Below the pieces are notes generated by a model. It made no database searches. It worked only from the letters and a program-made list of their open reading frames with translations, and had not been told where the DNA came from. A stretch of DNA of 64,000 nucleotides from CAYQZD01 sp964421875 (GTDB lineage Bacteria; Electryoneota; Tariuqbacteria; Tariuqbacterales; Tariuqbacteraceae). The position numbers were made by a program, and so were the translations under genes. Each line of letters starts with the position of its first letter. Within the stretch, counting starts at the first letter, position 1. The stretch covers positions 1 through 64,000 of the forward strand of contig CAYQZD010000005.1 in the NCBI GenBank assembly GCA_964421875.1, in the 5' to 3' direction. Below are positions 38,676 through 46,411 of the stretch, piece by piece.

Positions 38676-38933
38676 ATGAAGACGAGAAATTTTCAGCGGA
38701 CTATTATGACCGACGCGATCATTATTATAATATTCGCCGTCACCTGGATTCTGCTTCAAACTGTAATTCTACCCAAACTGGGAGTGCCGACCTGAGCCTC
38801 CCAAGCCTGCGATATCGAGGATCGATACCAGAAAAAAGAAATTCTACGCGAAGGAGAATCCAAGGAGACAAACCAAGCGAAAAAGAGAGAAACGGAATCG
38901 AAAAATAATACTGAAATCGATGATAAGAGGTGA
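38676..38933 (+). CDS. candidate small membrane selenoprotein (in-frame TGA at 38793-38795)
   Basis: From the ATG at 38676 the frame encodes a single membrane helix (residues about 13-31) followed by ILPKLGVPT, then TGA at codon 40. If TGA is read as selenocysteine, the frame continues without a stop for 45 codons (Sec40-ASQAC-DIEDRYQKKE and a highly charged tail) and ends at a TGA 4 bases before the next ATG. That leaves a gap typical of an operon. A perfect TATCG/CGATA stem with loop AGGAT lies at 38813-38827, and its loop begins 22 bases past the TGA. This is within the spacing known for bacterial SECIS elements and it has a G near the loop start. Read as a 39-residue protein instead, 142 bases would be unexplained. 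The definite selenoprotein at 42767 shows that Sec is likely used here. The family assignment is uncertain. Confidence 0.5.
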
Positions 38934-38937
38934 TTAA

Positions 38938-39132
38938 ATGCCCATTTTCGAATATATATGCTTGAAGTGCGGCGCCGAGTTCTCGGAATTGATTCGCACC
39001 GATGAGGAGAAACCGAAATGCCCGGTCTGCGCCGGGGAAAAGGTGGAGAAGAAAGTATCTTCCTTTGCTTCGAGCGGGGAGAGTCATAGCGGTTTCTCTA
39101 CCGGTCAAACTTCCTGCTCACCCTTCGGTTGA
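38938..39132 (+). CDS. FmdB-family zinc-ribbon protein
   Basis: The 64-residue protein begins MPIFEYICLKCGAEFSELI and has a second pair, CPVCAGEK, giving one zinc ribbon with an unstructured serine- and glycine-rich tail ending SCSPFG. This is the standard putative-regulatory-protein FmdB fold; its function is unknown. The ribosome site AGAGG overlaps the end of the preceding candidate selenoprotein gene, so the two are probably translated from one transcript with the MarR gene. Confidence 0.9.
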   Translation: MPIFEYICLKCGAEFSELIRTDEEKPKCPVCAGEKVEKKVSSFASSGESHSGFSTGQTSCSPFG

Positions 39133-39143
39133 GGATAAGAAAA

Positions 39144-39202
39144 AGGCGGCCGGAGGCCGCCTCGCATCTCTAAAACCAGCCGCGGCTCAGCCGCGGCTTT
39201 TT
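39144..39202 (+). terminator. paired hairpins with T-run downstream of fmdB
   Basis: A hairpin AGGCGGC...GCCGCCT (39144-39162) is followed by a second, AGCCGCGGCT-C-AGCCGCGGCT (39178-39198), which ends directly in TTTTT. The second has the form of a rho-independent terminator. Both would close the marR-fmdB transcript. Confidence 0.8.
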
Positions 39203-39355
39203 CGTTTCAATTCTGGTAACACTTTACTTAGCTGAAGCGCTAAAGTCATTCTGGCTGCAAAGCAAGCCAGAATCCTTCTTTTCCGGAGGGATTCCGGCTG
39301 CGCCGGAATGACCATCTTGCTTAATACTTCATAACGCTATAGTTTTACCATAAAC

Positions 39356-40045
39356 CTAAAGTCTTACCAATTCCCGCACTTCCTCAGATGTCAAATACCG
39401 CCATTCCCCCTCCGGCAGATTCCCCAGCGTAAGCGTATCTTCCCGCACCCGTTTCAGTTTCACCACCCGTTTCCCCACTGTTTCCGCCATCCGACGTATC
39501 TGACGCTTCAATCCCTGCCTTAAAACCACCCGGTAAGCGCCTCCACCCAGGTCCTCTATCCGGTGGAAACGGCACTTAGTCCCGTCCAGATTCACTCCGC
39601 AGGTCAACCGTTGAATATCGGACGGGGTGAAAGGATGGTTCAGTTCGATGACATATTCCTTCTCTACCTCCTGCGAAGGATGGGTCAGGGAATAGGCTAA
39701 TTTCCCGTCGTTGGTCAAGAGCAACAATCCGGTCGAATTTTTATCCAACCGTCCCACCGGATAAACCCGTTGCTGAACCTTTACGATGTCGAGCACGGTG
39801 GAGCCCTTCTCCCGCCCGCTCCTGCAGGTGGACAACACCCCCGCCGGTTTGTGAAGCATTATATAGACCGGCTCCTCCGCTCGGAGGCTGACGCCTTCGA
39901 CTGTAACCTTATCCCGTTCCGGGTCGACCGGAGTGGTGATTTCGGCGCACGCGCCGTTCACTTCCACCGCGCCCTGCAAGACAAGCTCCTCCGCCCGCCG
40001 CCGGGAACAATAACCCATTTGAGCGATATATTTTGCCAAACGCAT
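39356..40045 (-). CDS. rluB: 23S rRNA pseudouridine synthase, RluB/RsuA family
   Basis: The 229-residue protein has an N-terminal S4 RNA-binding domain (MRLAKYIAQMGYCSRRRAEE), the IMLHKPAGVLSTCR strand, and the catalytic motif YPVGRLDKNSTGLLLLTNDG with the active-site Asp, followed by the LRQGLKRQIRRMAETVGKRV end. It modifies uridine in ribosomal RNA; RluB and RsuA cannot be fully separated by eye. It runs against the preceding genes, and a slipin gene on the same strand lies 61 bases upstream of it. Confidence 0.9.
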   Translation of the reverse strand: MRLAKYIAQMGYCSRRRAEELVLQGAVEVNGACAEITTPVDPERDKVTVEGVSLRAEEPVYIMLHKPAGVLSTCRSGREKGSTVLDIVKVQQRVYPVGRLDKNSTGLLLLTNDGKLAYSLTHPSQEVEKEYVIELNHPFTPSDIQRLTCGVNLDGTKCRFHRIEDLGGGAYRVVLRQGLKRQIRRMAETVGKRVVKLKRVREDTLTLGNLPEGEWRYLTSEEVRELVRL

Positions 40046-40106
40046 CTAAACAATACCGAAGACCGAAAACCGAACTCCAACTTATGTCAATCGTTCATCG
40101 GCGGTC

Positions 40107-40895
40107 TCAGCTCGATTCGCCACCCTCGTCCACCTTTATCTCCGGGCTTGCCTTCAGCCCCTTGATGAAGGGCTGGAACAGATCGATGGGCACCGGGAAG
40201 ATAGTGGTGGAGTTGTTCTCAGCAGCTACTTCGGACAGGGTCTGCAAATAGCGAAGCTGCAGCGCCATAGGATGGTCGCCGATGATAGTGGCAGCTTCCG
40301 CCAAACGGGTCGCGGCTTGGAACTCGCCTTCGGCGTTGATAACCTTGGCGCGGCGCTCGCGCTCTGCCTCAGCCTGACGCGCCATTGCACGCTTCATCTC
40401 CTGCGGCAAATCCACATGCTTGATTTCCACCCGCCTGACCTTGATGCCCCAGGGATCGGTGTCGGTGTCTAAAATGCGTTGGATGTCCTGGTTCAGCTTG
40501 TCCCTTTCAGACAGTAAGTCGTCTAAATCGGCCCGGCCTAAAATGCTCCTCAGTGTGGTCTGGCTGTGCTGAGAAATAGCGTAAGGATAATTGACCACCG
40601 CGATAATAGCCTTCTCCGGGTCCATCACCCGGTAAGTTATGACCGCATTCACCTGCACTGAGACATTGTCCTTGGTGATGATGTCTTGAGGGGGAACGTC
40701 GAAAACCACATCCTGAATGTTCACGCGGTTGAGCTGATCGATGATGGGGATGAGGATGATAAGCCCCGGTCCTTTAACCCTGCCAGTATAACGGCCCAAT
40801 CTCAACACCACAGCGCGCTCCCACTCTTTCAACACCCGAATGGCGCTGGCAAGAATGATAACAGCCAGCACGATGATGGCGATGTAGAGAGACAT
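40107..40895 (-). CDS. slipin (SPFH/stomatin family membrane protein)
   Basis: The 262-residue protein has one N-terminal membrane helix (about 3-20), then the SPFH domain beginning [16 protein letters not shown], with [20 protein letters not shown] and [28 protein letters not shown], and the coiled-coil region rich in Ala-Glu. Slipins form oligomers at the cytoplasmic membrane and are often partnered by an NfeD-like protein; none is adjacent here. A second hydrophobic stretch near the N-terminus of the SPFH domain (GLIILIPII) is normal for the family. Confidence 0.88.
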   Translation of the reverse strand: MSLYIAIIVLAVIILASAIRVLKEWERAVVLRLGRYTGRVKGPGLIILIPIIDQLNRVNIQDVVFDVPPQDIITKDNVSVQVNAVITYRVMDPEKAIIAVVNYPYAISQHSQTTLRSILGRADLDDLLSERDKLNQDIQRILDTDTDPWGIKVRRVEIKHVDLPQEMKRAMARQAEAERERRAKVINAEGEFQAATRLAEAATIIGDHPMALQLRYLQTLSEVAAENNSTTIFPVPIDLFQPFIKGLKASPEIKVDEGGESS

Positions 40896-41033
40896 AGGTT
40901 CTCCTTGATATATTGATACTGTGAGTTACGACACTATGAGATTCAGAATGATTCAATATAATGATTACTGAGGGAATTAGCAAAGAATTGTAGGATTGAT
41001 TCATCGACCGTCAGAATATTATTTACTAAAACC

Positions 41034-41062
41034 TTGACAATCAATTATGAATTGACTAAATT
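41034..41062 (+). promoter_or_regulatory. sigma-70-type promoter for the secreted protein at 41134
   Basis: TTGACA (41034-41039) is separated by 17 bases from TAAATT (41057-41062), about 70 bases before the coding start. The divergent slipin gene starts at 40895 on the other strand; no promoter was assigned to it. Confidence 0.5.
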
Positions 41063-41133
41063 TAATTGTCCGAATAATATCTCTAACAAATTCAAGACGG
41101 TTATTAGACTCATCTAATCAGCGGGTAGTGAAT

Positions 41134-42492
41134 ATGAAAAAGATTATCATCATCGGGCTGCTCACAGCGGTGCTGCTATCGACTGCGGTTCCCGCCTCGG
41201 CCTATACGCTTTCCGGTAGTATCAGCGGCGGCGTGTTCTTGGGGGGGATAACCTATGTGATTGCGGTATCTTTTGACAGCGCATCTTACGAAATGTACCT
41301 TGGCCTGGTATTATTTGGCAACGGGTCCTATAGAATCACCGATATCCCCGCCGGACAGTGCATCATCGTCGCCTTCCAGGACCGGGATAACAACGTTCAG
41401 CCCTCCACCGGCGACTATTTCGGCTGGTACGGCCAGCAATTGCCGGAGATTGTGAACGTCACCGGAAATATGAGCAACCTAGACATCCAAATTGCGCCAT
41501 TGCCGACCACGCAAATCGCCGGCGCTATCACCTACAACGGGCCCCTCACCGGTTTGACCCTGGTGGAAGCAGCCACCGATCCTCAGTTCACCCAGAACCA
41601 GTTCTACTCCATCGTGCTCGATTCCACCGGAAACGGAGCCTATACCGTCTTCCTCGATCCCGGAGTTTACTATGTCCGCGCCTTCCTCGACTCGAACCTG
41701 AACCTCGCCTACGACCCGGGAGAACCCTACGGATACTACGGCTACCCCGGCGCGCCCGCTTCTGTCAATGTGACCTCCGTTCCGGCGCAGGGAATAGACT
41801 TCGCCCTCTACGATCCTGCCGGTGCGTTGTCGCTGACGTTAGCTCCGGTCGGAGCGCCGGTGGTGATTCCCCCGACTGGAGGCTCCTTTGAATTCTCGGT
41901 TCAACTTGCCAACAACGGCAACTCCCCGGAAAATGTCGACGCCTGGATCGATGTCGTTCTGCCCAACGGCAATCCCTACAGACCCCTGCTGAACCGCGCT
42001 TTAACCGTCCCCGCCGGAGCGCAAATCGTACGGATGTTGAATCAAACCGTGCCGGGGATAGCCCCGCCGGGCCAGTACTGGTACCGGGGATTTGTGGGGA
42101 ACTATCCGAACATAATCGCGGCGGCGGACAGCTTCTTCTTCAATAAGATGCAGGTGGACGACGGAGATTCAGCCGAGGATAACTGGGACATTGAAGGATG
42201 GGACGGCCGCGCAGAATCCGTTCCGCCGGAAACAGCGATTCTCCTCCCGGCGTACCCCAACCCCTTCAATCAAACCACGGCTCTCAGCTTCAAGCTGCAA
42301 GCTGCTGGTCAAGTCCGGCTGGATGTGTTCGACCTCGCAGGCAGGGAAGTAGCAACGCTGGCGGATGGGAGTTACTCCGCCGGAACTCACACCGTCGATT
42401 TCGACGCTTCGGGACTGCCCACCGGAATGTATTTCATCCGCCTGTTTTCAGGGGGAACGGCATCGGTTCAGAAAGTGTTGTTAATGAAGTAA
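41134..42492 (+). CDS. secreted protein with Cna-like repeats and YPNPFN-type sorting domain
   Basis: A signal peptide (MKKIIIIGLLTAVLLSTAV, cleavage near SAYTL) is followed by two tandem beta-sandwich units of prealbumin or Cna-B type. Each ends with a segment of the form FxDxxxN...P...Y-GYYG or FGWYG (about 30-140 and 140-230). A CARDB-like region follows, with LANNGNSPENVDAWIDVVL. The last 85 residues, from AYPNPFNQTTALSF to KVLLMK, are the C-terminal sorting domain known from type IX secretion in the FCB group. The substrate of the beta domains is unknown. The ATG at 41134 is chosen over a GTG two codons earlier. Confidence 0.82.
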   Translation: MKKIIIIGLLTAVLLSTAVPASAYTLSGSISGGVFLGGITYVIAVSFDSASYEMYLGLVLFGNGSYRITDIPAGQCIIVAFQDRDNNVQPSTGDYFGWYGQQLPEIVNVTGNMSNLDIQIAPLPTTQIAGAITYNGPLTGLTLVEAATDPQFTQNQFYSIVLDSTGNGAYTVFLDPGVYYVRAFLDSNLNLAYDPGEPYGYYGYPGAPASVNVTSVPAQGIDFALYDPAGALSLTLAPVGAPVVIPPTGGSFEFSVQLANNGNSPENVDAWIDVVLPNGNPYRPLLNRALTVPAGAQIVRMLNQTVPGIAPPGQYWYRGFVGNYPNIIAAADSFFFNKMQVDDGDSAEDNWDIEGWDGRAESVPPETAILLPAYPNPFNQTTALSFKLQAAGQVRLDVFDLAGREVATLADGSYSAGTHTVDFDASGLPTGMYFIRLFSGGTASVQKVLLMK

Positions 42493-42499
42493 ATAATAG

Positions 42500-42527
42500 T
42501 GCGACAGGGTCTCCGCACCCTGTCGCA
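42500..42527. repeat. dispersed hairpin repeat, GGTCTCCGCACC family
   Basis: An 11-bp perfect stem, TGCGACAGGGT paired with ACCCTGTCGCA, closes over the loop CTCCGC, only 8 bases after the stop of the secreted protein. The rest of the gap to 42766 holds a GTCATTCTGAATC-type repeat and a CCGCC...GGCGG hairpin near 42595, and no other gene. Confidence 0.8.
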
Positions 42528-42766
42528 AGTCTTTGTGTTTGTTGTGCTGTCGACTCTCAGTCTGTCTGACAATTAAAAATGTCATTCTGAATCCGCCAAC
42601 CGGCGGATGAAGAATCTCTTGTTTATATTTGATTTACAAAAATGCAAATGATTCGCTTCGCTCAGCATGACATATTCTCAGACAGTCAGCAGAGACCCTG
42701 CGCCGCGAAGAGTATTTTTTTAGACTTGAGACCTGAGACATATTCTAAAATAAAGAGGGGCAAAAT

Positions 42767-42979
42767 ATGCCTGAAGTATTCATTTACGGTAAGGACACCT
42801 GACACTACACCTCCGACGCCCGAAACGATTATTCCCGCCGCGGCTACGATGTGAAATATTACCGGGTGAACCAAGACCGCGCCCAACTGGAAGTGATGCT
42901 GAAACATTCCAAAGGCGCGCGCCAGGTCCCGGTTATTGTGGAAAGCGGAAAGGTGACCATCGGCTTCGGCGGAACTTGA
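42767..42979 (+). CDS. selenocysteine-containing glutaredoxin-like protein (UXX-star selenoprotein type)
   Basis: The ATG at 42767 follows a GAGGGG ribosome site. Codons 1-11 read MPEVFIYGKDT, codon 12 is TGA (42800-42802), and the frame then continues HYTSDARNDYSRRGYDVKYY to QVPVIVESGKVTIGFGGT, stopping at a TGA at 42977-42979 (70 residues). The fold is thioredoxin/glutaredoxin-like: an active-site U-x-x-T after a first beta strand, a later cis-proline motif QVPVIV, and a terminal GFGGT. It matches the family described as UXX-star selenoproteins, which have Sec or Cys at the first position. Sec decoding is strongly supported because conservation continues across the TGA. No convincing SECIS hairpin could be folded by eye. 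A redox role is likely, but no substrate can be named. Confidence 0.88.
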
Positions 42980-43046
42980 GGGGTGTAGGAGAACCTCCGG
43001 CGGAGCCGGAAGGATTCGAAAGATGGGATGCATAGCTTTGATACCG

Positions 43047-43076
43047 CGCCCTCCCGGAACAAGGGAGGGCGTTTTT
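43047..43076 (+). terminator. rho-independent terminator of the selenoprotein gene
   Basis: CGCCCTCCC (43047-43055) pairs perfectly with GGGAGGGCG (43063-43071) over a 7-base loop and is followed by TTTTT. It lies 68 bases after the stop of the selenoprotein gene and before the next gene. Confidence 0.88.
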
Positions 43077-43165
43077 GCTCCCCTTCAGCCCCGCCCTTGA
43101 CATTAATCCCGAAAATTCGTATTATTTACTTGCATCGTATCCGTCTTTACCAAACGGGGATCGAT

Positions 43166-44743
43166 ATGTTAAGGAAAATCATCCTTTTCGCAGCCTTTCT
43201 GTCTTTGATTATCTCCTTTACTCCATCCTTATCTGTTGCAGATCCCTTCCACCTCATCACCTGCGTCAGCGGGGATTCTATCGGCGACCAGTTCTATCAT
43301 ATCGCCAATGGGCACGGCGATGTCAACGGAGATGGTTATGAGGATGTTCTCATTGGCGCTCCGGCGCAAGATAACAGCGGGGGCGGATACGCCAAACTGT
43401 TCTTTGGCGGTACAACATTCGATACTATCCCCGATTTGATTTTCGGAATGGATTCTTCGGATTCTTTCGGTTTCAGCTGCGCTTTTGTCGGGGATGTCAA
43501 CGCCGATAGCTATGACGATATTATGATAGGAGACCCTTATGTTACTTACAGATATTACGGTGACGGGGCGGCTTATTTGTATTACGGCGGCGCTAATATG
43601 GACACTATCCCCAATATGATTTTTCGGGGGGAATTTTACTGGCATACACTGGGGGAAAATGTGTCCGGCGCTGGGGATGTCAATGGGGACGGCTATGACG
43701 ATTGGTTGATAAACGCGCCGAATGACGATATATGCGCTCTTGGGAGGATATATTTATATTATGGTGGCGCGCAGGTGGATACTGTCTGCGATGTATATTT
43801 TCAGGGTGAGCCATTCGATGGGCTTCGTTTCCAGCATCCAGCCCTTGGCGACATCAACGGTGACGGCTGTGGAGACTTGATTTTTAATAACATTGCGATG
43901 ACTAAAGTCGATATTCATTTTGGTTCTCCGGTGATGGATGCGGTTCCGGATTTGATGTGGCGGGGAGATTCTCCGCAAAGATTTTTTTCAATACCGGTTG
44001 CGGGGGTTGGTGATTTGAATGCCGATGGTTTCAATGATTGGATAATCTGTATTAACCAAGATTATTCTATATTCTTTGGGAGCGCCAATCCGGACACGAT
44101 TCCCGATATGGTTTTCAGCCCGGAGCTGCCTTGCACCTGGTTCTGGGATATGGTTGTGGGCAGCGATATTGATGGGAATGGCGTAGATGATATTGTCTTT
44201 GGTGGTGGTGGAGCGGACAGCTCTTGGACGGGCAATGTTAGTGGCTATCTAGGTGGACCGAATTTCGATAATCAATATGATTTTTTCTTTGATTCGGGTA
44301 TCTATCATGAATTTTTAGGAATAACATTAGGTGTAGCGGACATTGACGGCGACTCCGTTTTCGAGGTGATAGGCGGCGCTATGCAGGAAAACGTATCGAA
44401 TCAACCCTGGGGCCCTGGCCGGGTGTGGATATTGACCACGCAGGAGATGGGCGTTCCCCGGAAGCCCCCGCCCGCGCCTTGCGCCTTCACCCTCCTTCCC
44501 CCATACCCCAATCCCTTCAACGCCGCGCTCGCCATCCCCTTCACCCTGAGAGAAGCCCTCCCGCTGAAAATCACCGTCTTCGACGCCGAGGGAAGGCAGA
44601 CTGCCGTATTGCTGAACCATCCGCTTTCCGCCGGGAACCACATCGTCCGTTGGGACGCTTCAAATCTATCCAGCGGAGTCTATCTCATCCGCCTGCAAAC
44701 GCCGCAGGCTATGAAAACCGCCCCCGCCGCGCTGGTGAAGTGA
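43166..44743 (+). CDS. secreted FG-GAP repeat protein with C-terminal sorting domain
   Basis: From the ATG at 43166 (ribosome site GGGGA) the 525-residue product has a signal peptide (MLRKIILFAAFLSLIISF, cleavage near SVADP). About seven FG-GAP blades follow with calcium-loop signatures such as GDVNGDGYEDVLIGAP, GDVNADSYDDIMIGD, GDVNGDGYDDWLINAP, GDLNADGFNDWII and SDIDGNGVDDIVFGG, forming a beta propeller as in integrins. The end, PPYPNPFNAALAIPFTL to VYLIRLQ, is the same type of sorting domain as in the protein at 41134. The frame is open upstream to 43028, but that would run through the terminator at 43047. It is probably displayed at the surface or released. Confidence 0.87.
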   Translation: MLRKIILFAAFLSLIISFTPSLSVADPFHLITCVSGDSIGDQFYHIANGHGDVNGDGYEDVLIGAPAQDNSGGGYAKLFFGGTTFDTIPDLIFGMDSSDSFGFSCAFVGDVNADSYDDIMIGDPYVTYRYYGDGAAYLYYGGANMDTIPNMIFRGEFYWHTLGENVSGAGDVNGDGYDDWLINAPNDDICALGRIYLYYGGAQVDTVCDVYFQGEPFDGLRFQHPALGDINGDGCGDLIFNNIAMTKVDIHFGSPVMDAVPDLMWRGDSPQRFFSIPVAGVGDLNADGFNDWIICINQDYSIFFGSANPDTIPDMVFSPELPCTWFWDMVVGSDIDGNGVDDIVFGGGGADSSWTGNVSGYLGGPNFDNQYDFFFDSGIYHEFLGITLGVADIDGDSVFEVIGGAMQENVSNQPWGPGRVWILTTQEMGVPRKPPPAPCAFTLLPPYPNPFNAALAIPFTLREALPLKITVFDAEGRQTAVLLNHPLSAGNHIVRWDASNLSSGVYLIRLQTPQAMKTAPAALVK

Positions 44744-45048
44744 TAACTGTCATTGCGAATCCGCTGTACAGCGGATGAAGCAATCGGGTGGAATTGTTAC
44801 AAAAAATTCACAGCAGATGAAGCGGATTAAGCAGATTTTATTTAAATGTGGACCAGGGTCTCCGCACTCTGTCCGAGAATACCGAAAATGCGTCTTCCTT
44901 GGTGGCGCAGGGTCTCTGCACCCTGCGCTATATGATTAATACACAAATACTTGCAACAGGGTGTGGGGACACTGTTGCACCATTAAACACCCCCCCCGAA
45001 ACAAAAAACCCGCCCCCTTCAGGGCGGGTTATCATCTCATTTCCTTCG
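44744..45048. repeat. intergenic repeat cluster with three hairpins of the GGTCTCCGCACC family
   Basis: Between the FG-GAP gene and rpoD lie a GTCATTGCGAATC unit with a CCGCTGTACAGCGG palindrome (44748-44790), a CAGATGAAGCGGATTAAGCAG unit that is the reverse of the CCGCTTAATC repeat (about 44812-44834), and three hairpins: 44850-44875 (imperfect), 44905-44928 (GCGCAGGGT/ACCCTGCGC) and 44952-44979 (TGCAACAG/CTGTTGCA, reverse orientation). No coding capacity is seen. Confidence 0.7.
45001..45030 (-). terminator. rho-independent terminator of rpoD
   Basis: Read on the minus strand, AACCCGCCC pairs with GGGCGGGTT and is followed by a T-rich tail (45001-45008 complement). It begins about 20 bases past the stop of the sigma factor gene. 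Confidence 0.85.
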
Positions 45049-45906
45049 CTAACCGAGATATGAGCGCAGGACCTTGGACCTTGAAGTGTGCCGCAGCCTT
45101 CTTATCGCCTTCTCTTTAATCTGACGCACCCGTTCCCGCGTCAGATTGAACAGCTCGCCGATTTCCTCCAGGGTCAAAGGGTGTTCCCGATTCAAGCCGA
45201 AGTAGAGCCTGACCACTTCGGCTTCCCGCTCGGACAAGGTCTCCAATGAACGCTCCACCTCGATTTTGAGGGATTCGTTCATCAGGATGTCGTCCGGGGG
45301 AGCCTGCCCGTCGTCGTGGATGACGTCCAGCAGGCGGTTGTCCTCGCCCTGGTTGAAAGGCGCGTCCATCGAAAGGTGCCGGCCCGACATCTTCATCGTG
45401 TCGGTCACCTCGAAGGTGCTCATATCCAGCTGTTCGGCGATTTCCTCGGCTGAGGGCTCGCGCTCGAACTCCTGCTCCAGGTCGTTGTAAGCCTTCCCGA
45501 TTTTGTTCAAGGCGCCCACCCGGTTCAAGGGCAGCCTGACCACCCGGGACTGCTCCGCAAGCGCCTGCAGTATCGACTGCCGAATCCACCATACCGCATA
45601 GGAGATAAACTTGAATCCGCGGGTCTCGTCGAATCTTTTAGCGGCTTTTATCAAGCCAAGATTACCCTCGTTTATCAAGTCTCCCAGCAACAAGCCCTGG
45701 TTTTGATACTGTTTAGCCACGCTCACCACAAATCTGAGGTTGGCTTTTGTCAGTTTCTCCAGCGACCGCTGGTCGCCCTGGCGGATTCTGCGCGCGAGTT
45801 CGATTTCCTCTTCCGGGTCCAATAGCTCCATCTCACCGATCTCCTGGAGATACTTCTCCAAAGACTGGTTAGCGCGCATATTCATTCTTTTAGAAACTCT
45901 GACCAT
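45049..45906 (-). CDS. rpoD: RNA polymerase sigma factor, RpoD/SigA family (short type)
   Basis: The 285-residue protein contains regions 1.2, 2, 3 and 4: [20 protein letters not shown], then [55 protein letters not shown] (the -10 region helices), and [20 protein letters not shown] at the -35-binding end. Region 1.1 and the non-conserved insertion of the E. coli factor are absent, as in the primary factors of Bacteroidetes and relatives. It probably serves as the primary factor; a paralogue elsewhere cannot be excluded. The ATG at 45904-45906 has a GGAGGCG site. Confidence 0.9.
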   Translation of the reverse strand: MVRVSKRMNMRANQSLEKYLQEIGEMELLDPEEEIELARRIRQGDQRSLEKLTKANLRFVVSVAKQYQNQGLLLGDLINEGNLGLIKAAKRFDETRGFKFISYAVWWIRQSILQALAEQSRVVRLPLNRVGALNKIGKAYNDLEQEFEREPSAEEIAEQLDMSTFEVTDTMKMSGRHLSMDAPFNQGEDNRLLDVIHDDGQAPPDDILMNESLKIEVERSLETLSEREAEVVRLYFGLNREHPLTLEEIGELFNLTRERVRQIKEKAIRRLRHTSRSKVLRSYLG

Positions 45907-46411
45907 ACGCCTCCATGTTTGAGTTTGTCAGAGAACGATTATTTTCAATGTTTGACATTTTACTGATACGAAGTTGAGCTAACATATACAAATCTATGTT
46001 TTATATGCTATTAATATAATGTTGCGAAATTAATTCGTTTAATCCGTTTAATTCGTTGTGAATCTAAACTCAAAATAAACTAACAGTGCAACAGGGTCTC
46101 CCCACCCTGTTGCATGTCTTTGTTTATTAATTACATATCGCAGGTTGCAGACAGTTTGTCATAAAATATCCCAAAATTGTCATTCCCGCGAAAGCGGGAA
46201 TCCAGAAATCATTAATAACCAATAGGATACAATAACCGGTAAACCTAATATTTTTCGATTATTCCTGTTTCCAGACAGACTGCTGAAATCCTGCGCCACG
46301 AAGCAAAACGCAATTTCGGAATTCTCGGACAGTCTGTGCTATGGAATCACAGCAGTATTGAAGCTAACCTCGTTAAGGAAAATACTTACAGTCAATATAT
46401 CGACAAATACC
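45907..46411. repeat. intergenic region with hairpin and dispersed repeats
   Basis: No gene is seen. The first 110 bases are AT-rich and should hold the rpoD promoter. Further on lie the CGTTTAATCCGTTTAATTCG version of the TTAATCCG repeat (about 46025-46060), a perfect 11-bp-stem hairpin TGCAACAGGGT/ACCCTGTTGCA at 46087-46114, and a GTCATTCCCGCGAAAGCGGG unit with an inverted repeat near 46178-46205. The remainder up to the HtrA stop shows no structure I can name. Confidence 0.65.

Noticed and set aside
38740..39108. Minus-strand frame of 122 codons over the candidate selenoprotein and fmdB
   Set aside because: It lies opposite the FmdB gene, has no family likeness, and its length is explained by the composition of the opposite strand.
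42642..42854. Plus-strand frame of 70 codons overlapping the selenoprotein start
   Set aside because: It runs through a dispersed GTCATTCTGAATC repeat and has no protein-like composition; the frame with the TGA matches a known family.
42800..42860. SECIS hairpin for the glutaredoxin-like selenoprotein
   Set aside because: Only stems of 3 bp could be found by eye after the TGA, so no element is claimed; a folding program is needed.
43028..43165. N-terminal extension of the FG-GAP protein
   Set aside because: It would include the terminator hairpin at 43047-43076, and the signal peptide begins at the ATG at 43166, which has its own ribosome site.
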